A model generated the notes under the pieces. It was not told the DNA's origin. It made no database searches and saw only the letters and a program-made list of their open reading frames with translations. Positions 19,074-28,783 of a stretch of 64,000 nucleotides of DNA are shown piece after piece. The DNA is from Sulfurospirillum deleyianum DSM 6946 (GTDB lineage: Bacteria > Campylobacterota > Campylobacteria > Campylobacterales > Sulfurospirillaceae), in the NCBI RefSeq assembly GCF_000024885.1, contig NC_013512.1:1612001-1676000 (forward strand), written 5' to 3'. The position numbers and the translations under genes are program-made. How positions within the stretch are numbered: position 1 is the stretch's first letter; every line of letters starts with the position of its first letter.

Positions 19074-19466
19074 TTAATCCCTCGGCTCTTCATACGTGAT
19101 AACATGAGGTGCGTCACTTTTGATTTTGCTTTCACCCTCAAAAATAGCTTTTGCTTCAATGACAAGTTCTTTAGAGAAAACCTTACCTAAAAATTTTCCA
19201 CCCTCTAAAACTTCGACATTTTCACAATCCGCATTCCCCTCAAAGAGCCCATTCACAATCAAACGACTGGCATGAATCTCTCCTGATATACGTCCTTGTT
19301 TTCCAATGGTAACAATGCTATCAGAGAGCACTTTACCCACAATCTCACCATCGACATGTAAACGGGTTTGACAATTAAACACACCCTCTACTTTAGCTCC
19401 ACTGGCTATGATAGTGGTTTCAGAAGCGGGGATTGTGCATTGATCAGCTTTATTAAAGATTCCCAT
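19074..19466 (-). CDS. ccmA: Bactofilin (CcmA), cell-shape cytoskeletal protein
   Basis: A 130-residue bactofilin whose DUF583 beta-helix has repeats such as TTIIASGAKVEGVFNCQ, LHVDGEIVGKVLSDSIVTIG and RLIVNGLFEGNADCENVEVL. Bactofilins polymerise at the inner membrane and, in H. pylori, CcmA works with Csd1/Csd2 peptidases to give helical shape. I chose the ATG at 19466 (MGIFNKADQC), which has a GGAG/AAGAG Shine-Dalgarno. This start lies about 60 bases inside the upstream peptidase gene. A longer in-frame start (19517) is less likely. Confidence 0.92.
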   Translation of the reverse strand: MGIFNKADQCTIPASETTIIASGAKVEGVFNCQTRLHVDGEIVGKVLSDSIVTIGKQGRISGEIHASRLIVNGLFEGNADCENVEVLEGGKFLGKVFSKELVIEAKAIFEGESKIKSDAPHVITYEEPRD

Positions 19467-20305
19467 GTGACTCTCTTCTCCTTTGTAAAGATTTCCATAA
19501 AATTCGCACCACTCCATTGAACAAAGGGTGCTGGATCTAACGTACGACCAATAAACTTTATCTCATAATGCAAATGAGGACCCGTGGAGAGTCCTGTGTT
19601 TCCAGAGTAAGCAATCACATCACCCTTTTTAACAAACTGCCCCTCTTTCACAACCGCTTTATTCTGTAGATGAGCATAATAACTCTCAAATCCATAATTA
19701 TGACTGAGAGAAACGATATTGCCATACCCACTGTTTTGATGATACTTGATAAATTTAACAACCCCATCAGCAGGAGCTAAAATAGGCGTTCCAATAGACG
19801 CTCTAAAATCAAGTCCTGTGTGAAACTCTTTTCGTTTTAAAATAGGATTTTCTCTCCAACCAAATTTTGAAGAGATGCCATTGTGGGCGATTACTTCACC
19901 ACTTGGGATATTATCGAAAAATGTTTTTTGCTGAAGAATATTCAAATCCAACTCTTCTAGGCGAACGTCTAAAGACTCCTCTTCATTGACCCGCAATCCA
20001 ATGAGCTCTTCCATAGAACCAATCTTATCACGAATCGTTTCATACTCTTGCGCTTTTTCTGAAACCTTCGCTTGTAATTCTTCATTTTGAGCAATCAAAA
20101 GATTGCGTTCTTTGACGGCTTCTTCTTTTTTTGTCTCTAAATGCGATAACTCTTTGGTTAAAAATAAAATTACAAAACTACCGACTAAAATAACAAGTGC
20201 CACAAAAAGGGTAAAATATAAAAGAAATTTTTTAATCAGCTGATGCAATAAGAAATGACGTGAACCATGCACGTCTGAGATGGTTACGGTAAATCTATCT
20301 TTCAC
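19406..20305 (-). CDS. M23 (LytM) peptidoglycan endopeptidase, Csd1/Csd2-like
   Basis: A 299-residue envelope protein with an N-terminal membrane helix at about 27-50 (FLLYFTLFVALVILVGSFVI), a coiled coil at 52-125, and a C-terminal M23 domain. The zinc ligands look intact: HTGLD (H162, D166) and GPHLHYE (H244/H246), plus YYAHLQ (H212). This suggests an active D,D-endopeptidase. The position directly upstream of ccmA and downstream of folC matches H. pylori csd1/csd2, whose products cut peptide crosslinks to shape the cell. It overlaps ccmA by about 61 bases and folC by 4. Confidence 0.9.
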   Translation of the reverse strand: MKDRFTVTISDVHGSRHFLLHQLIKKFLLYFTLFVALVILVGSFVILFLTKELSHLETKKEEAVKERNLLIAQNEELQAKVSEKAQEYETIRDKIGSMEELIGLRVNEEESLDVRLEELDLNILQQKTFFDNIPSGEVIAHNGISSKFGWRENPILKRKEFHTGLDFRASIGTPILAPADGVVKFIKYHQNSGYGNIVSLSHNYGFESYYAHLQNKAVVKEGQFVKKGDVIAYSGNTGLSTGPHLHYEIKFIGRTLDPAPFVQWSGANFMEIFTKEKRVTWESLIKLINAQSPLLKPLS

Positions 20306-21453
20306 TTCACTCCTTTTAAAAAGGCTTCAACCACCGAAAAAGAACCAAAAACCAGATACTCTTTATCTGTTTCAATTCCATTAAAAGGTTGTGCTTCTAT
20401 GCCAAGTGCCAATGCAGCGGCATAAATATCTTCCCCAAACGCCGCACGAGGGCTTTGAATCTCAATCACCAAAAGCGTTTCTATGATGGGTTTTAAAATG
20501 ATTAAAATAGCTTTAAAATCTTTATCTTTATAGCTGTTATAGACCAAATGAACCTTTTTCCCGTCAAACGTTTGCGCCAAAGCCTGTGCCGCCATGGCAT
20601 TATGCCCCACATCCAGTGTCACATTGGGCAGAACTTTTTGGCAACGTCCTTGCAAAATATCTTCAACCCAGACATCTTGAGTTATATCATACCCTAGTAC
20701 TTTTAATGCACAGTACGCAGTTTTAAAATTCTCTTTCAAAAAGAAAGGTAAAGGTGATGAAACGAGTTTTTCTACGGGGGTAAAGCCTGTTTCATCCCAT
20801 ATTTTTTCTACATAAAAAACAGGATATTTACACGCTTCACTTCGCTTCTGAGCAATGGCATTCACCTCGTTAGCATACTGCTTTGCCACTACCATATCAT
20901 TGCAAACACTGTTAATTTTAGTGTGCGCAATCGCTTCAATCGTCTCACCCAAGAAAGCCTGATGGTCTAATCCAATCGGTGTAATAATAGAGAGTATTTT
21001 TGGAAAGACATTGGTCGCATCATACTCTCCACCCAGCCCAGCTTCTAAAATCACATACTCACAATTCGTGGAGAAAATAACCATAGCAAGAAGCGTTGTA
21101 TATTCAAAATAAGAAAGTGCCTCTGCCATCGCGGGAGATAGCCATGTTAAAAGCGTCTCGTGCGCCTTTTCAAGCACATCTTCTTCAACATCCCTTCCAT
21201 CCATCCAAATGCGTTCATTAAACTTTAAAATATGCGGAGAGGTATAATGCCCTACATGTAAACCTTGAGCACGCAATAAGGTCGCTAAAAAACGTCCCGT
21301 AGTGCCTTTCCCATTGGTACCTACAAGATGAATAATTTTAGGAAGTTTTGAAAAATACGAGCGAATACTCGCATAAGCGTTTGGCATTCTCTCATAATCA
21401 ATCACATCATAATAGAGCGGTTTAGTGGCTAAAAACGTTTCTAAAGAGGTCAT
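20302..21453 (-). CDS. folC: Folylpolyglutamate / dihydrofolate synthase
   Basis: Mur-ligase-fold enzyme that adds glutamate to folates. The P-loop is HLVGTNGKGTTGRFLAT near 41-57. EAGLGGEYDATNVF and ITPIGLDHQAFLGETIEAIA are family signatures. The 383-residue length is slightly short but complete. It overlaps both neighbours by four bases (ATGA), giving tight coupling in the long operon. A one-mismatch palindrome is near 21252 (read as GLHV). The folate-precursor genes pabB and pabC lie elsewhere in the window (42964-44491). Confidence 0.93.
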   Translation of the reverse strand: MTSLETFLATKPLYYDVIDYERMPNAYASIRSYFSKLPKIIHLVGTNGKGTTGRFLATLLRAQGLHVGHYTSPHILKFNERIWMDGRDVEEDVLEKAHETLLTWLSPAMAEALSYFEYTTLLAMVIFSTNCEYVILEAGLGGEYDATNVFPKILSIITPIGLDHQAFLGETIEAIAHTKINSVCNDMVVAKQYANEVNAIAQKRSEACKYPVFYVEKIWDETGFTPVEKLVSSPLPFFLKENFKTAYCALKVLGYDITQDVWVEDILQGRCQKVLPNVTLDVGHNAMAAQALAQTFDGKKVHLVYNSYKDKDFKAILIILKPIIETLLVIEIQSPRAAFGEDIYAAALALGIEAQPFNGIETDKEYLVFGSFSVVEAFLKGVK

Positions 21454-22994
21454 AACACAGGCATCACTTGATTTCGTCCAGCCTCTTTGGCTTTATACAA
21501 AAACGCATCCGCTGCACTAAGTGTCTCTTCTTTAGAGGTGTATTGCGAACGCTGTGCTACACCGCAACTCACCGTTACACTAATACGCTCATTTTTATAG
21601 AGAAACTTAAATTGTTCAACAATAGAGCGAATTTTATCGGCAAAATGAATCGCATGCACCAAATCGGTACTAGGAAGCACGACTAAAAACTCCTCTCCAC
21701 CATAGCGTCCCGCAAAATCAACCTGACGTACGTATTTGCGCAAAATTTTTCCCACAGTTGAGAGAATGACATCGCCTGCTTCATGTCCAAAGGTATCATT
21801 CACTCTTTTAAAATAGTCAATATCAATAAAACAGAGCGTATAATCAATCTTGTAACGCATAAATGCCTCTTCAACACGCCCTAATTCTGCACTTAAAGCT
21901 CGTTTAGTCGCAACATGCGTTAAAAAGTCAATTTTCACCTCTTGTTTTGCTGCCACTAAAGCAGATTCGAGTTTATTCACACGATTTTGTAATTTTGTAA
22001 TGGTTTCTTGATTGCTGAGCATTTTATCGTGTAAGGTTTTTGTTTCGCTCTCTAAAGAAGAGGCGATATGTAAAAGTTTTGCATGCACCGTTTCAAAACT
22101 ATCGTGTGAAAAATTGATGTTTTGTAAATCAGCTCTGATTCCTTTGACCTGTTCATGACTGACTTGGCTGCTTTGAATCAACTCAGCAATACGTTTATTA
22201 ATCTCATCTAAGACTTTATCGAGTACAGAGACCTTTTTTTGGACTTCTGCTTTATCGAGTTCAATACGCTTGCCAATCAAAGAACGAATCTCTTTTTGAA
22301 GAGCAGGTGTACCTAAGGCATCAGGAGACTGACGTAATTCTGCGCTAATATTTGCCAACTCATCATTCATACCTGAAGCAATAGAGGGGACAAGAGAAGC
22401 GATAATCAAAGGCACAAGCGCCTTATAAAGCTCACCGCTCGTATCTTTGTCTAAGAGTTTGACAATATCCCTCACCATCATTTCCAAATCATCTTTATTC
22501 ACATGCCCATAAAGGTCTAGTTTCTTCAGATAATGATCATTATAGTTAGAGATAAAGTCAAACCATTTATCTTTCACCAATTCAATAGACTGAATATTTT
22601 GATGAAAATCAATCCGCTCCAAAGAGGCATTAGCAAGGCTGGTTGCTTTAGCGTCGTGCAGGAGCGTAATGGCTTGCAATAAACGCTTGGACAAAAGATT
22701 CAGCGCATTGATCATTTTAATTGCGTCACCTTCATTCACACGATTGACTCGTGCGACTAAAAAAGAGAGCAACTCATCAAGGGAAGCGATATTAAACCGT
22801 TTCATATCTGCTATCACACTTGATTCTAATTTTTTAGTATATTTGTCAACTTTTTGACAATCTTCAACAATTACCCCTTTTTGCTTTGCCACTTTACAAA
22901 AAACAGCAGCATAATTGTCAGGGGTTAAATTAAGGTGTTCAGCTTTGACTCTTTCTAAAGCTTCTTTGATAATTTCATTAATGGTTGTTGCCAT
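21450..22994 (-). CDS. Diguanylate cyclase (GGDEF) with long helical N-terminal region
   Basis: A 514-residue soluble protein. Residues 1-345 are mostly helical with no recognised sensor domain, and 250-350 looks like coiled coil. The GGDEF domain covers about 350-514, with active-site GGEEF at 432-436, the metal-binding IDIDYFKRVND, and an intact inhibitory site RQVD at 423-426, five residues before the motif. It should make c-di-GMP under product feedback. Start 22994 (MATTINEI) has an AAAGGG Shine-Dalgarno; a longer frame starts at 23033. It lies between lptE and folC in an envelope/shape operon. Confidence 0.9.
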   Translation of the reverse strand: MATTINEIIKEALERVKAEHLNLTPDNYAAVFCKVAKQKGVIVEDCQKVDKYTKKLESSVIADMKRFNIASLDELLSFLVARVNRVNEGDAIKMINALNLLSKRLLQAITLLHDAKATSLANASLERIDFHQNIQSIELVKDKWFDFISNYNDHYLKKLDLYGHVNKDDLEMMVRDIVKLLDKDTSGELYKALVPLIIASLVPSIASGMNDELANISAELRQSPDALGTPALQKEIRSLIGKRIELDKAEVQKKVSVLDKVLDEINKRIAELIQSSQVSHEQVKGIRADLQNINFSHDSFETVHAKLLHIASSLESETKTLHDKMLSNQETITKLQNRVNKLESALVAAKQEVKIDFLTHVATKRALSAELGRVEEAFMRYKIDYTLCFIDIDYFKRVNDTFGHEAGDVILSTVGKILRKYVRQVDFAGRYGGEEFLVVLPSTDLVHAIHFADKIRSIVEQFKFLYKNERISVTVSCGVAQRSQYTSKEETLSAADAFLYKAKEAGRNQVMPVL

Positions 22995-23493
22995 TGCGCA
23001 ACCCTTTAATTGCAATTTTAGAAACAAACTCATCTAAAGAATCTGATGCCGCTGCTCGAATTGCCTCGAAGCGATTCGAATCAGAGATAACACTATTGGA
23101 TTCGATGGAGAAGTCATACTCTCCTGAAACCGTTAATTTTTCGACTTTTTTCGCAGCATTTTCATACTCAATCACAAGCGTCACGGTTGTTTTATAGGCA
23201 ATAACATATCCATAAATATCATAAATTAAAGGAGAAAAAGAGATCGATTGAATCTTTACATGTAACGTACTATCCGCCTCTTCTTTACTCACTAACTTTG
23301 CACTAAAACGATTAACGACTGCTTCATTGACAGCATCTTTAATGATTACACTGTTTCTTGGATCTTGCCTAGAGATCGTTACGTCTGCATAAATTTTCTC
23401 CCCAAGTGCTCTTTTTGCATAATAAGAAGAGGGTTTATACCCACATCCAACCATAAAAAAAGCAATCAAGAGTCCAAGAAAAAGTTGTTTCAT
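22978..23493 (-). CDS. lptE: LptE-like LPS-assembly lipoprotein
   Basis: A 171-residue lipoprotein with signal peptide MKQLFLGLLIAFFMVGCGY and lipobox Cys17. The small alpha/beta body fits an LptE/RlpB-type plug of the LptD outer-membrane LPS translocon. The identification rests on size, lipobox, an internal ADVTISRQDPRNSV beta-strand region, and its place directly downstream of leuS, as in other Campylobacterota. Sequence conservation in this family is low. It overlaps the diguanylate cyclase start by 17 bases. Confidence 0.75.
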   Translation of the reverse strand: MKQLFLGLLIAFFMVGCGYKPSSYYAKRALGEKIYADVTISRQDPRNSVIIKDAVNEAVVNRFSAKLVSKEEADSTLHVKIQSISFSPLIYDIYGYVIAYKTTVTLVIEYENAAKKVEKLTVSGEYDFSIESNSVISDSNRFEAIRAAASDSLDEFVSKIAIKGLRNGNNH

Positions 23494-23494
23494 T

Positions 23495-25942
23495 TTACTT
23501 TACCACCAAGTTAATCAATTTATTAGGGACATAAATCTCTTTAATCACTTCACTGCCCTCTAACCATTTTGCAGCACTCTCTTTGCCACGTCTTAGGGCT
23601 TCCTCTTTTGAGATAGAGGTTTCAACTTCAATTTCAGAGCGTTTTTTACCATTCACGGTTACGGCAAGTATCATACTCTCTTCTACAAAAACTTCTTCTT
23701 TGATGGTAATGGGTGAAAAATTCGCACACCCAAACAGTGTTTCGCTCATCTCCCAGCATACATGCGGAATAATCGGTTCTAAAACATTTAAAAGCACAAA
23801 ATATCCCTCACTCCACACATTCGCATCGTTTTGATCACTTAGAGCATTGAGCGCTTCCATACATGCCGCAATCAATGTATTAAAGGTATATCCACCCTCA
23901 AAAATCTCATTCGATTTTTTCAATGCTTCATACACTTTTTTACGAGCATATTTTGACTCTTTAGAAAGTGTTGCATGATTAATGTCTGGAATCTTTTTAC
24001 ATGTAAAAGCATTTTCACTCTTTTGCGCAAAGCGTTTTAAGAAACGAAACGCTCCTTCAACCGCACTGTCATTCCACTCCAACTCTTTTTGAGGAGGCGC
24101 TGCAAATAAAATAAACAGACGTGCCGTATCCGCTCCATAGGTCTTAATAATAGCATCAGGATCAACGGTGTTGCCTTTACTTTTACTCATCTTCGAGCCA
24201 TCTTTAAGCACCATACCTTGGGTTAAAAGATTGGCAAACGGCTCATCGGTATTGACATAGCCTAAATCACGAAGCACTTTGGTAAAAAAGCGTGCATACA
24301 AAAGATGTAAAATCGCATGCTCAATACCCCCAATATATTGGTCTACGTTCATCCAATAATTGGCACTCTCTTTATCAAAAGGAACATCATTCCACAAGGA
24401 CGGGTCTGTGGTATAGCGTAAAAAATACCAACTGGATTGGAAAAAAGTATCCATGGTATCGGTTTCACGAATCGCATTCTCACCACAACACGGGCACGTT
24501 GTATATTTCCATGTTGGATGTTTATCCAAAGGATTGCCTTCACCTTTAATTTCAACATCATCAGGCAAGGCAACAGGAAGATTTTCAAATTTTTCAGGAA
24601 CCAGTCCGCATTTGGGACAATGAATCATCGGAATTGGCGCACCCCAATAACGCTGACGGCTAATTCCCCAATCACGCAATTTGTAATTAATGACTTTGGT
24701 ACCCATTTTCTGTGCTTCAAAATGAGCAATAATGGCTTTTTGAGCCTCTTTCGATGCAAGACCACTAAACTCAGCAGAGTTCACAAGTGTACCGTATTCA
24801 GTCGTTGCGCATGTACCATCAAAAGGTGTGTTACTCTCAATACTTTGAATAATGGGTAAATTATATTTGCTTGCAAATTCAAAATCACGCTCATCATGGG
24901 CTGGAACTGCCATAACAGCACCCCCACCGTATTCGATTAAGACAAAATTTGCTACCCAAACAGGCACTTTTTTACCTGTTAAAGGATGCATGACCTCTAT
25001 CTCTAAACTCACACCCTCTTTAGGTGCTTGAGCACGCTCACGTGCCCCCACACGTTGCATCGCTTTAATCTGCGCAATCTTCTCTTCACTTAAAAGTTTA
25101 TGCTCAATCAAATAGTTCACAATCGCATGTTCAGGCGCTAAAGCAGAATAACTCACCCCATAAATCGTGTCAGGACGCGTGGTAAAAACTTTATAACTCT
25201 CAAACTGATGAGCAAGTTTTGCCTTAGCATCATCACTTAAGTTAAACGAAAATTCCAACCCTTCACTGCGTCCAATCCAATTTTCTTGCATGGTTAAAAC
25301 TTGATTGGGCCAACCCGCTTTGAGTTTTTCACAATCATCAAGTAACTCTTGAGCATACTGTGTGATTTTGAGGTAGTAACCGGGGAGCAAACGCTGTTCT
25401 ACTGGGTTATCACACCTCCAACAACATCCCTCTTCGACTTGCTCATTGGCAAGAACAGTTTGGCAAGTGTTACACCAATTTAGCGTGGCACTTTTTTGAT
25501 ACACCAAGCCTTTATTAAACATCTCAATAAAAATACGCTGTTCATGTTTCGTATAAAGCACATCGCTGGCGGCAAACTCTCGTTTTTTAGAAAAAGAGAG
25601 TCCCAAAGAAGCAAGTTCTTTACGCATATAATCAATATTTTCATACGTCCATTTTTTCGGATGTACCCCATGCTTAATCGCCGCATTTTCTGCTGGCATA
25701 CCAAAACTATCCCAACCAATAGGGTGCAGTACATTAAAGCCATTTTTACGATGATGTCGTGCGATCGCATCCCCAATCGTATAGTTACGCACGTGTCCCA
25801 TATGAATACGCCCACTAGGATAAGGAAACATACTTAAAATATATTTTTTTGCTTTGCTAAAATCAGTGGATGGCTCAAACGCTTGGGTTTCATCCCATGT
25901 TTTTTGCCATTTTTTCTCAATTTCTAAAGGATTGTACTGCAT
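23495..25942 (-). CDS. leuS: Leucyl-tRNA synthetase
   Basis: Class I aminoacyl-tRNA synthetase, 815 residues. The HIGH-type motif is [19 protein letters not shown] near 42-60 and the KMSKS motif is intact in [17 protein letters not shown]. The editing insert contains [13 protein letters not shown], and [15 protein letters not shown] is typical of LeuRS. Two CxxC zinc-like pairs appear in CNTCQTVL / CCWRCDNP and in CPKCGLVP / CPCCGENA. It sits between secF and lptE, an order shared with H. pylori and C. jejuni. Confidence 0.98.
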   Translation of the reverse strand: MQYNPLEIEKKWQKTWDETQAFEPSTDFSKAKKYILSMFPYPSGRIHMGHVRNYTIGDAIARHHRKNGFNVLHPIGWDSFGMPAENAAIKHGVHPKKWTYENIDYMRKELASLGLSFSKKREFAASDVLYTKHEQRIFIEMFNKGLVYQKSATLNWCNTCQTVLANEQVEEGCCWRCDNPVEQRLLPGYYLKITQYAQELLDDCEKLKAGWPNQVLTMQENWIGRSEGLEFSFNLSDDAKAKLAHQFESYKVFTTRPDTIYGVSYSALAPEHAIVNYLIEHKLLSEEKIAQIKAMQRVGARERAQAPKEGVSLEIEVMHPLTGKKVPVWVANFVLIEYGGGAVMAVPAHDERDFEFASKYNLPIIQSIESNTPFDGTCATTEYGTLVNSAEFSGLASKEAQKAIIAHFEAQKMGTKVINYKLRDWGISRQRYWGAPIPMIHCPKCGLVPEKFENLPVALPDDVEIKGEGNPLDKHPTWKYTTCPCCGENAIRETDTMDTFFQSSWYFLRYTTDPSLWNDVPFDKESANYWMNVDQYIGGIEHAILHLLYARFFTKVLRDLGYVNTDEPFANLLTQGMVLKDGSKMSKSKGNTVDPDAIIKTYGADTARLFILFAAPPQKELEWNDSAVEGAFRFLKRFAQKSENAFTCKKIPDINHATLSKESKYARKKVYEALKKSNEIFEGGYTFNTLIAACMEALNALSDQNDANVWSEGYFVLLNVLEPIIPHVCWEMSETLFGCANFSPITIKEEVFVEESMILAVTVNGKKRSEIEVETSISKEEALRRGKESAAKWLEGSEVIKEIYVPNKLINLVVK

Positions 25943-25957
25943 TCTCTCTCCATCACA

Positions 25958-26929
25958 TTAAACCGTGCCTTTTTCATACATGGCACGCATTTTGGCTTTT
26001 TCAATTTTATTTTTCTCTCTCAACGCAATTTTAGCTTTATACTTTTCAACACTAAATCCAATCAATGTTAAAAAGGGAGCAGAGATAAAAATAGAACTAT
26101 AAGTACCAATAATAACACCTAAAAGCATCGTAAAACTAAACCCGTGAATAATCTCTCCTCCAAAAATATAGAGGGTTAAGACCACAAAGAAAACCAATAA
26201 TGAAGTAATAGTCGTACGAGAAAGCGTTTTAGAAACACAAATATTAATAATTTCTGAAAAATTCATATTTTTTGTCTCTTCAAGCTCTTCACGAATACGA
26301 TCAAAAATAATAATCGTATCATTAAGCGAATACCCGATTAATGTTAAAACAGCTGCTAAAACGTCCAAGCTAATCTCAATATTAAAAAGAATGATAGCGC
26401 CTAACGTAATGGTAATATCATGCACAAGCGTAATAATGGAAGCCACCGCAAATTTCCATTCAAAACGTACAGCCACATAAATCAAGATACCAATAACAGC
26501 TAAAATAGCAGAAATAATTCCCTTTTCACGTAGTTCACTACCAATTTTAGGACCCACAATATCAATTTTTCGAATATCAAAGCTACCTGTATCTTTAAGC
26601 AGCGTACGAATATGATCCCCAATATCTTGTCCCACACTTTCACTCACGGTTGAAAAGCGAATAACAATCTCTTCATCAGAACCAAATTCCGTAATTTGTG
26701 CACCTGCGAACATTTTATCTTTTGCAAGATCTTCTCTGATTTTATCTAAAGGGGCTTTCGCCTCGTACTTGATTTGAACAACCGTTCCTCCAGCAAAATC
26801 AACACCATAGTCAAAACCCTTTGTAACAATCAAGACCAAAGAAATGGCTGCTAAAAAAAGTGTTGAAAGGACAAAAGAGCGTCCGTATTTCATAAAATTA
26901 TAAATTTTACCTTTTGAAAAAAATTCCAT
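25958..26929 (-). CDS. secF: Protein-export membrane protein SecF
   Basis: A 323-residue partner of SecD that uses the proton gradient to help pull secreted proteins across the inner membrane. Six membrane helices are expected; the first is near residues 18-38. The periplasmic domain has KGFDYGVDFAGGTVVQI. GYSLNDTIIIFDRIRE is the family signature in the membrane core. Start 26929 overlaps the secD stop by one base (TAATG) and has a GAGGT Shine-Dalgarno. Confidence 0.97.
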   Translation of the reverse strand: MEFFSKGKIYNFMKYGRSFVLSTLFLAAISLVLIVTKGFDYGVDFAGGTVVQIKYEAKAPLDKIREDLAKDKMFAGAQITEFGSDEEIVIRFSTVSESVGQDIGDHIRTLLKDTGSFDIRKIDIVGPKIGSELREKGIISAILAVIGILIYVAVRFEWKFAVASIITLVHDITITLGAIILFNIEISLDVLAAVLTLIGYSLNDTIIIFDRIREELEETKNMNFSEIINICVSKTLSRTTITSLLVFFVVLTLYIFGGEIIHGFSFTMLLGVIIGTYSSIFISAPFLTLIGFSVEKYKAKIALREKNKIEKAKMRAMYEKGTV

Positions 26930-28515
26930 TAGTGACCTCTCTTTTTCATGCCAAACCAAAAATTAATGCTATGCTTTTTCTCTATATAAGACATCAATGC
27001 CTCATACATGCCATGCGTTCCTAAAATCGCTGTCAACATTGAGATTAAGTTACCAATCAGCATGCTAATAGCAAAACCTTTGATAGGTCCCGTACCATAG
27101 ACATACAAAATAATAGAAGAGACGGCTAAGGTTAAATTACCATCTACAATCGCACTCATCGCATTTTCATACCCTTTTTCAACCGCCTGCCTAATGGCAA
27201 TGCCTTGACGCAGTAATTCTCGAATACGTTCATTAATAATAACATTCGCATCGACTGCCATACCGAGGCTTAAAACGATACCTGCCATACCAGGGAGTGT
27301 TAAAGTGGCTCCAAAAAGTGCCATAATAGCAATCAAAAGTATAAAATTGACCAATAAAGCAATACTTGCAAATACACCAGCCATATGATAATACATAATC
27401 AAAAAAGCAACAATTAAGAAAAATCCAGAAATCAAGGCAAGAGAACTTGCTTGAATACTATCTGCTCCTAACGATGGACCCACACTGCGTTTCTCTAGCA
27501 AAGTTACAGGAGCCAATAATGCACCACTACGCAAAGCAATCGCAACATCGTGTGCTTCTTTCACACTAAAACCACCACTAATTTGACCACTTCCCCCACC
27601 AATACGCTCACGGATATTCGGTGCAGAATAGACTTTATTATCTAAAACGATGGCTAAACGATTTCCAATATTACTCGCTGTAAAGTCACCAAAAATTTTT
27701 GCACCTTCTGAATTAAGCGTAAAATTAATCACAGGCTGTTTCATATCGCTAAAACCAACTTTAGCGTCCGTGAGCATACTTCCATCCAAGATAGGAATCT
27801 CTTTGAGAACATAACGAATGGTATCGCTCTTAGCATCACTTAAGATAACATCACCATATTGTGCTGCTTCTGTTGGACTCATCGTATTGGCACGGTCTTG
27901 TTTTTTTTCATCCACTGCCATGAGTTGTAAATGCGCTGCTTTAGCAATCAATTCACGAGCACGTTGCTCATCTTCTGCATTTTTAATACCAGGAAGTTCA
28001 ACTAAAATTTTATCGTTTCCTTGTTTAGCGACATTGGGTTCAGCCAAACCAAATTGATCCAAACGGTTACGAATTGTCTCTATGGCTTGAGAAATCGCAT
28101 ACTCTTTAGTCAGCTCTTTTTCTTTATCTTCAAGAGAAAGAGTATACGCTAAACCTGTTTTTTCACTCTGCAATCCACTAATCGTTTTAATCATCTCATC
28201 AAGCTTTTTCTCTTCATCCTTATCTAAAAGAGTAAAAGAAAGCACATCACCATTGATTTTCAAATCATCAATAATTATGTCATTGCTTTGGGAGAAAAAT
28301 TTGATACTTGAAGCGATAGATTTTATTTTTGATTTGATAGCTTCTTCGGTTTTAACGCCTAAAAGCATATGAAGACCACCTTGAAGATCAAGACCTAAAG
28401 AGATTTTTGCCCCTTTTTCACTTTGCAAAAATGTAGGCATTGACATGCCTACTCCAAAAATAATAGCAATAACAAAAATGACTAAACGATAGTTCAATTT
28501 TCTACTGTTATTCAT
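26929..28515 (-). CDS. secD: Protein-export membrane protein SecD
   Basis: A 528-residue Sec accessory subunit. After a first membrane helix, the signature LGLDLQGGLHMLLGVKTEE is near 37-55. The large periplasmic P1 domain follows (RNRLDQFGLAEPNVAKQGND). The C-terminal helices contain GMAVDANVIINERIRE. The start at 28515 gives MNNSRKLNYR and overlaps yajC by 8 bases. The longer frame from 28569 would lie deep inside yajC. Confidence 0.97.
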   Translation of the reverse strand: MNNSRKLNYRLVIFVIAIIFGVGMSMPTFLQSEKGAKISLGLDLQGGLHMLLGVKTEEAIKSKIKSIASSIKFFSQSNDIIIDDLKINGDVLSFTLLDKDEEKKLDEMIKTISGLQSEKTGLAYTLSLEDKEKELTKEYAISQAIETIRNRLDQFGLAEPNVAKQGNDKILVELPGIKNAEDEQRARELIAKAAHLQLMAVDEKKQDRANTMSPTEAAQYGDVILSDAKSDTIRYVLKEIPILDGSMLTDAKVGFSDMKQPVINFTLNSEGAKIFGDFTASNIGNRLAIVLDNKVYSAPNIRERIGGGSGQISGGFSVKEAHDVAIALRSGALLAPVTLLEKRSVGPSLGADSIQASSLALISGFFLIVAFLIMYYHMAGVFASIALLVNFILLIAIMALFGATLTLPGMAGIVLSLGMAVDANVIINERIRELLRQGIAIRQAVEKGYENAMSAIVDGNLTLAVSSIILYVYGTGPIKGFAISMLIGNLISMLTAILGTHGMYEALMSYIEKKHSINFWFGMKKRGH

Positions 28516-28783
28516 CGATTTTCTTTGAAATATAATCGCGTGAAACTTTAACAATGACACCTTCATCATTAAGCTTAACTTTGATAGAATCCTCTTCAGG
28601 TTTCACAACTTCACAGATTAACCCACCATTGGTAATGACTTTATCACCTTTTTTAAGGGCATCAATCATCTCTTTGTGCTTTTTAACCTGCTTTTGTTGT
28701 GGACGAATCACCAGAAAATAAAAAATCGCAAAAAGAACAACGAGTGGAAGTAAAGAAGAAATTAAATTTGCAGAACCTTGCAT
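28508..28783 (-). CDS. yajC: Preprotein translocase subunit YajC
   Basis: A 91-residue single-pass membrane protein of the SecDF-YajC complex. The helix LISSLLPLVVLFAIFYFLVI is followed by the diagnostic RPQQKQVKKHKEMIDALKKGDKV and ITNGGLICEV. It is the first gene of the twelve-gene minus-strand run. Its promoter must lie inside or beside the start of the divergent lnt. Confidence 0.97.
   Translation of the reverse strand: MQGSANLISSLLPLVVLFAIFYFLVIRPQQKQVKKHKEMIDALKKGDKVITNGGLICEVVKPEEDSIKVKLNDEGVIVKVSRDYISKKIDE

Noticed and set aside
24349-24859. Opposite-strand and out-of-frame ORFs within leuS
   Set aside because: They are shadows of a fully intact leucyl-tRNA synthetase frame and show no start signals or recognisable domains.
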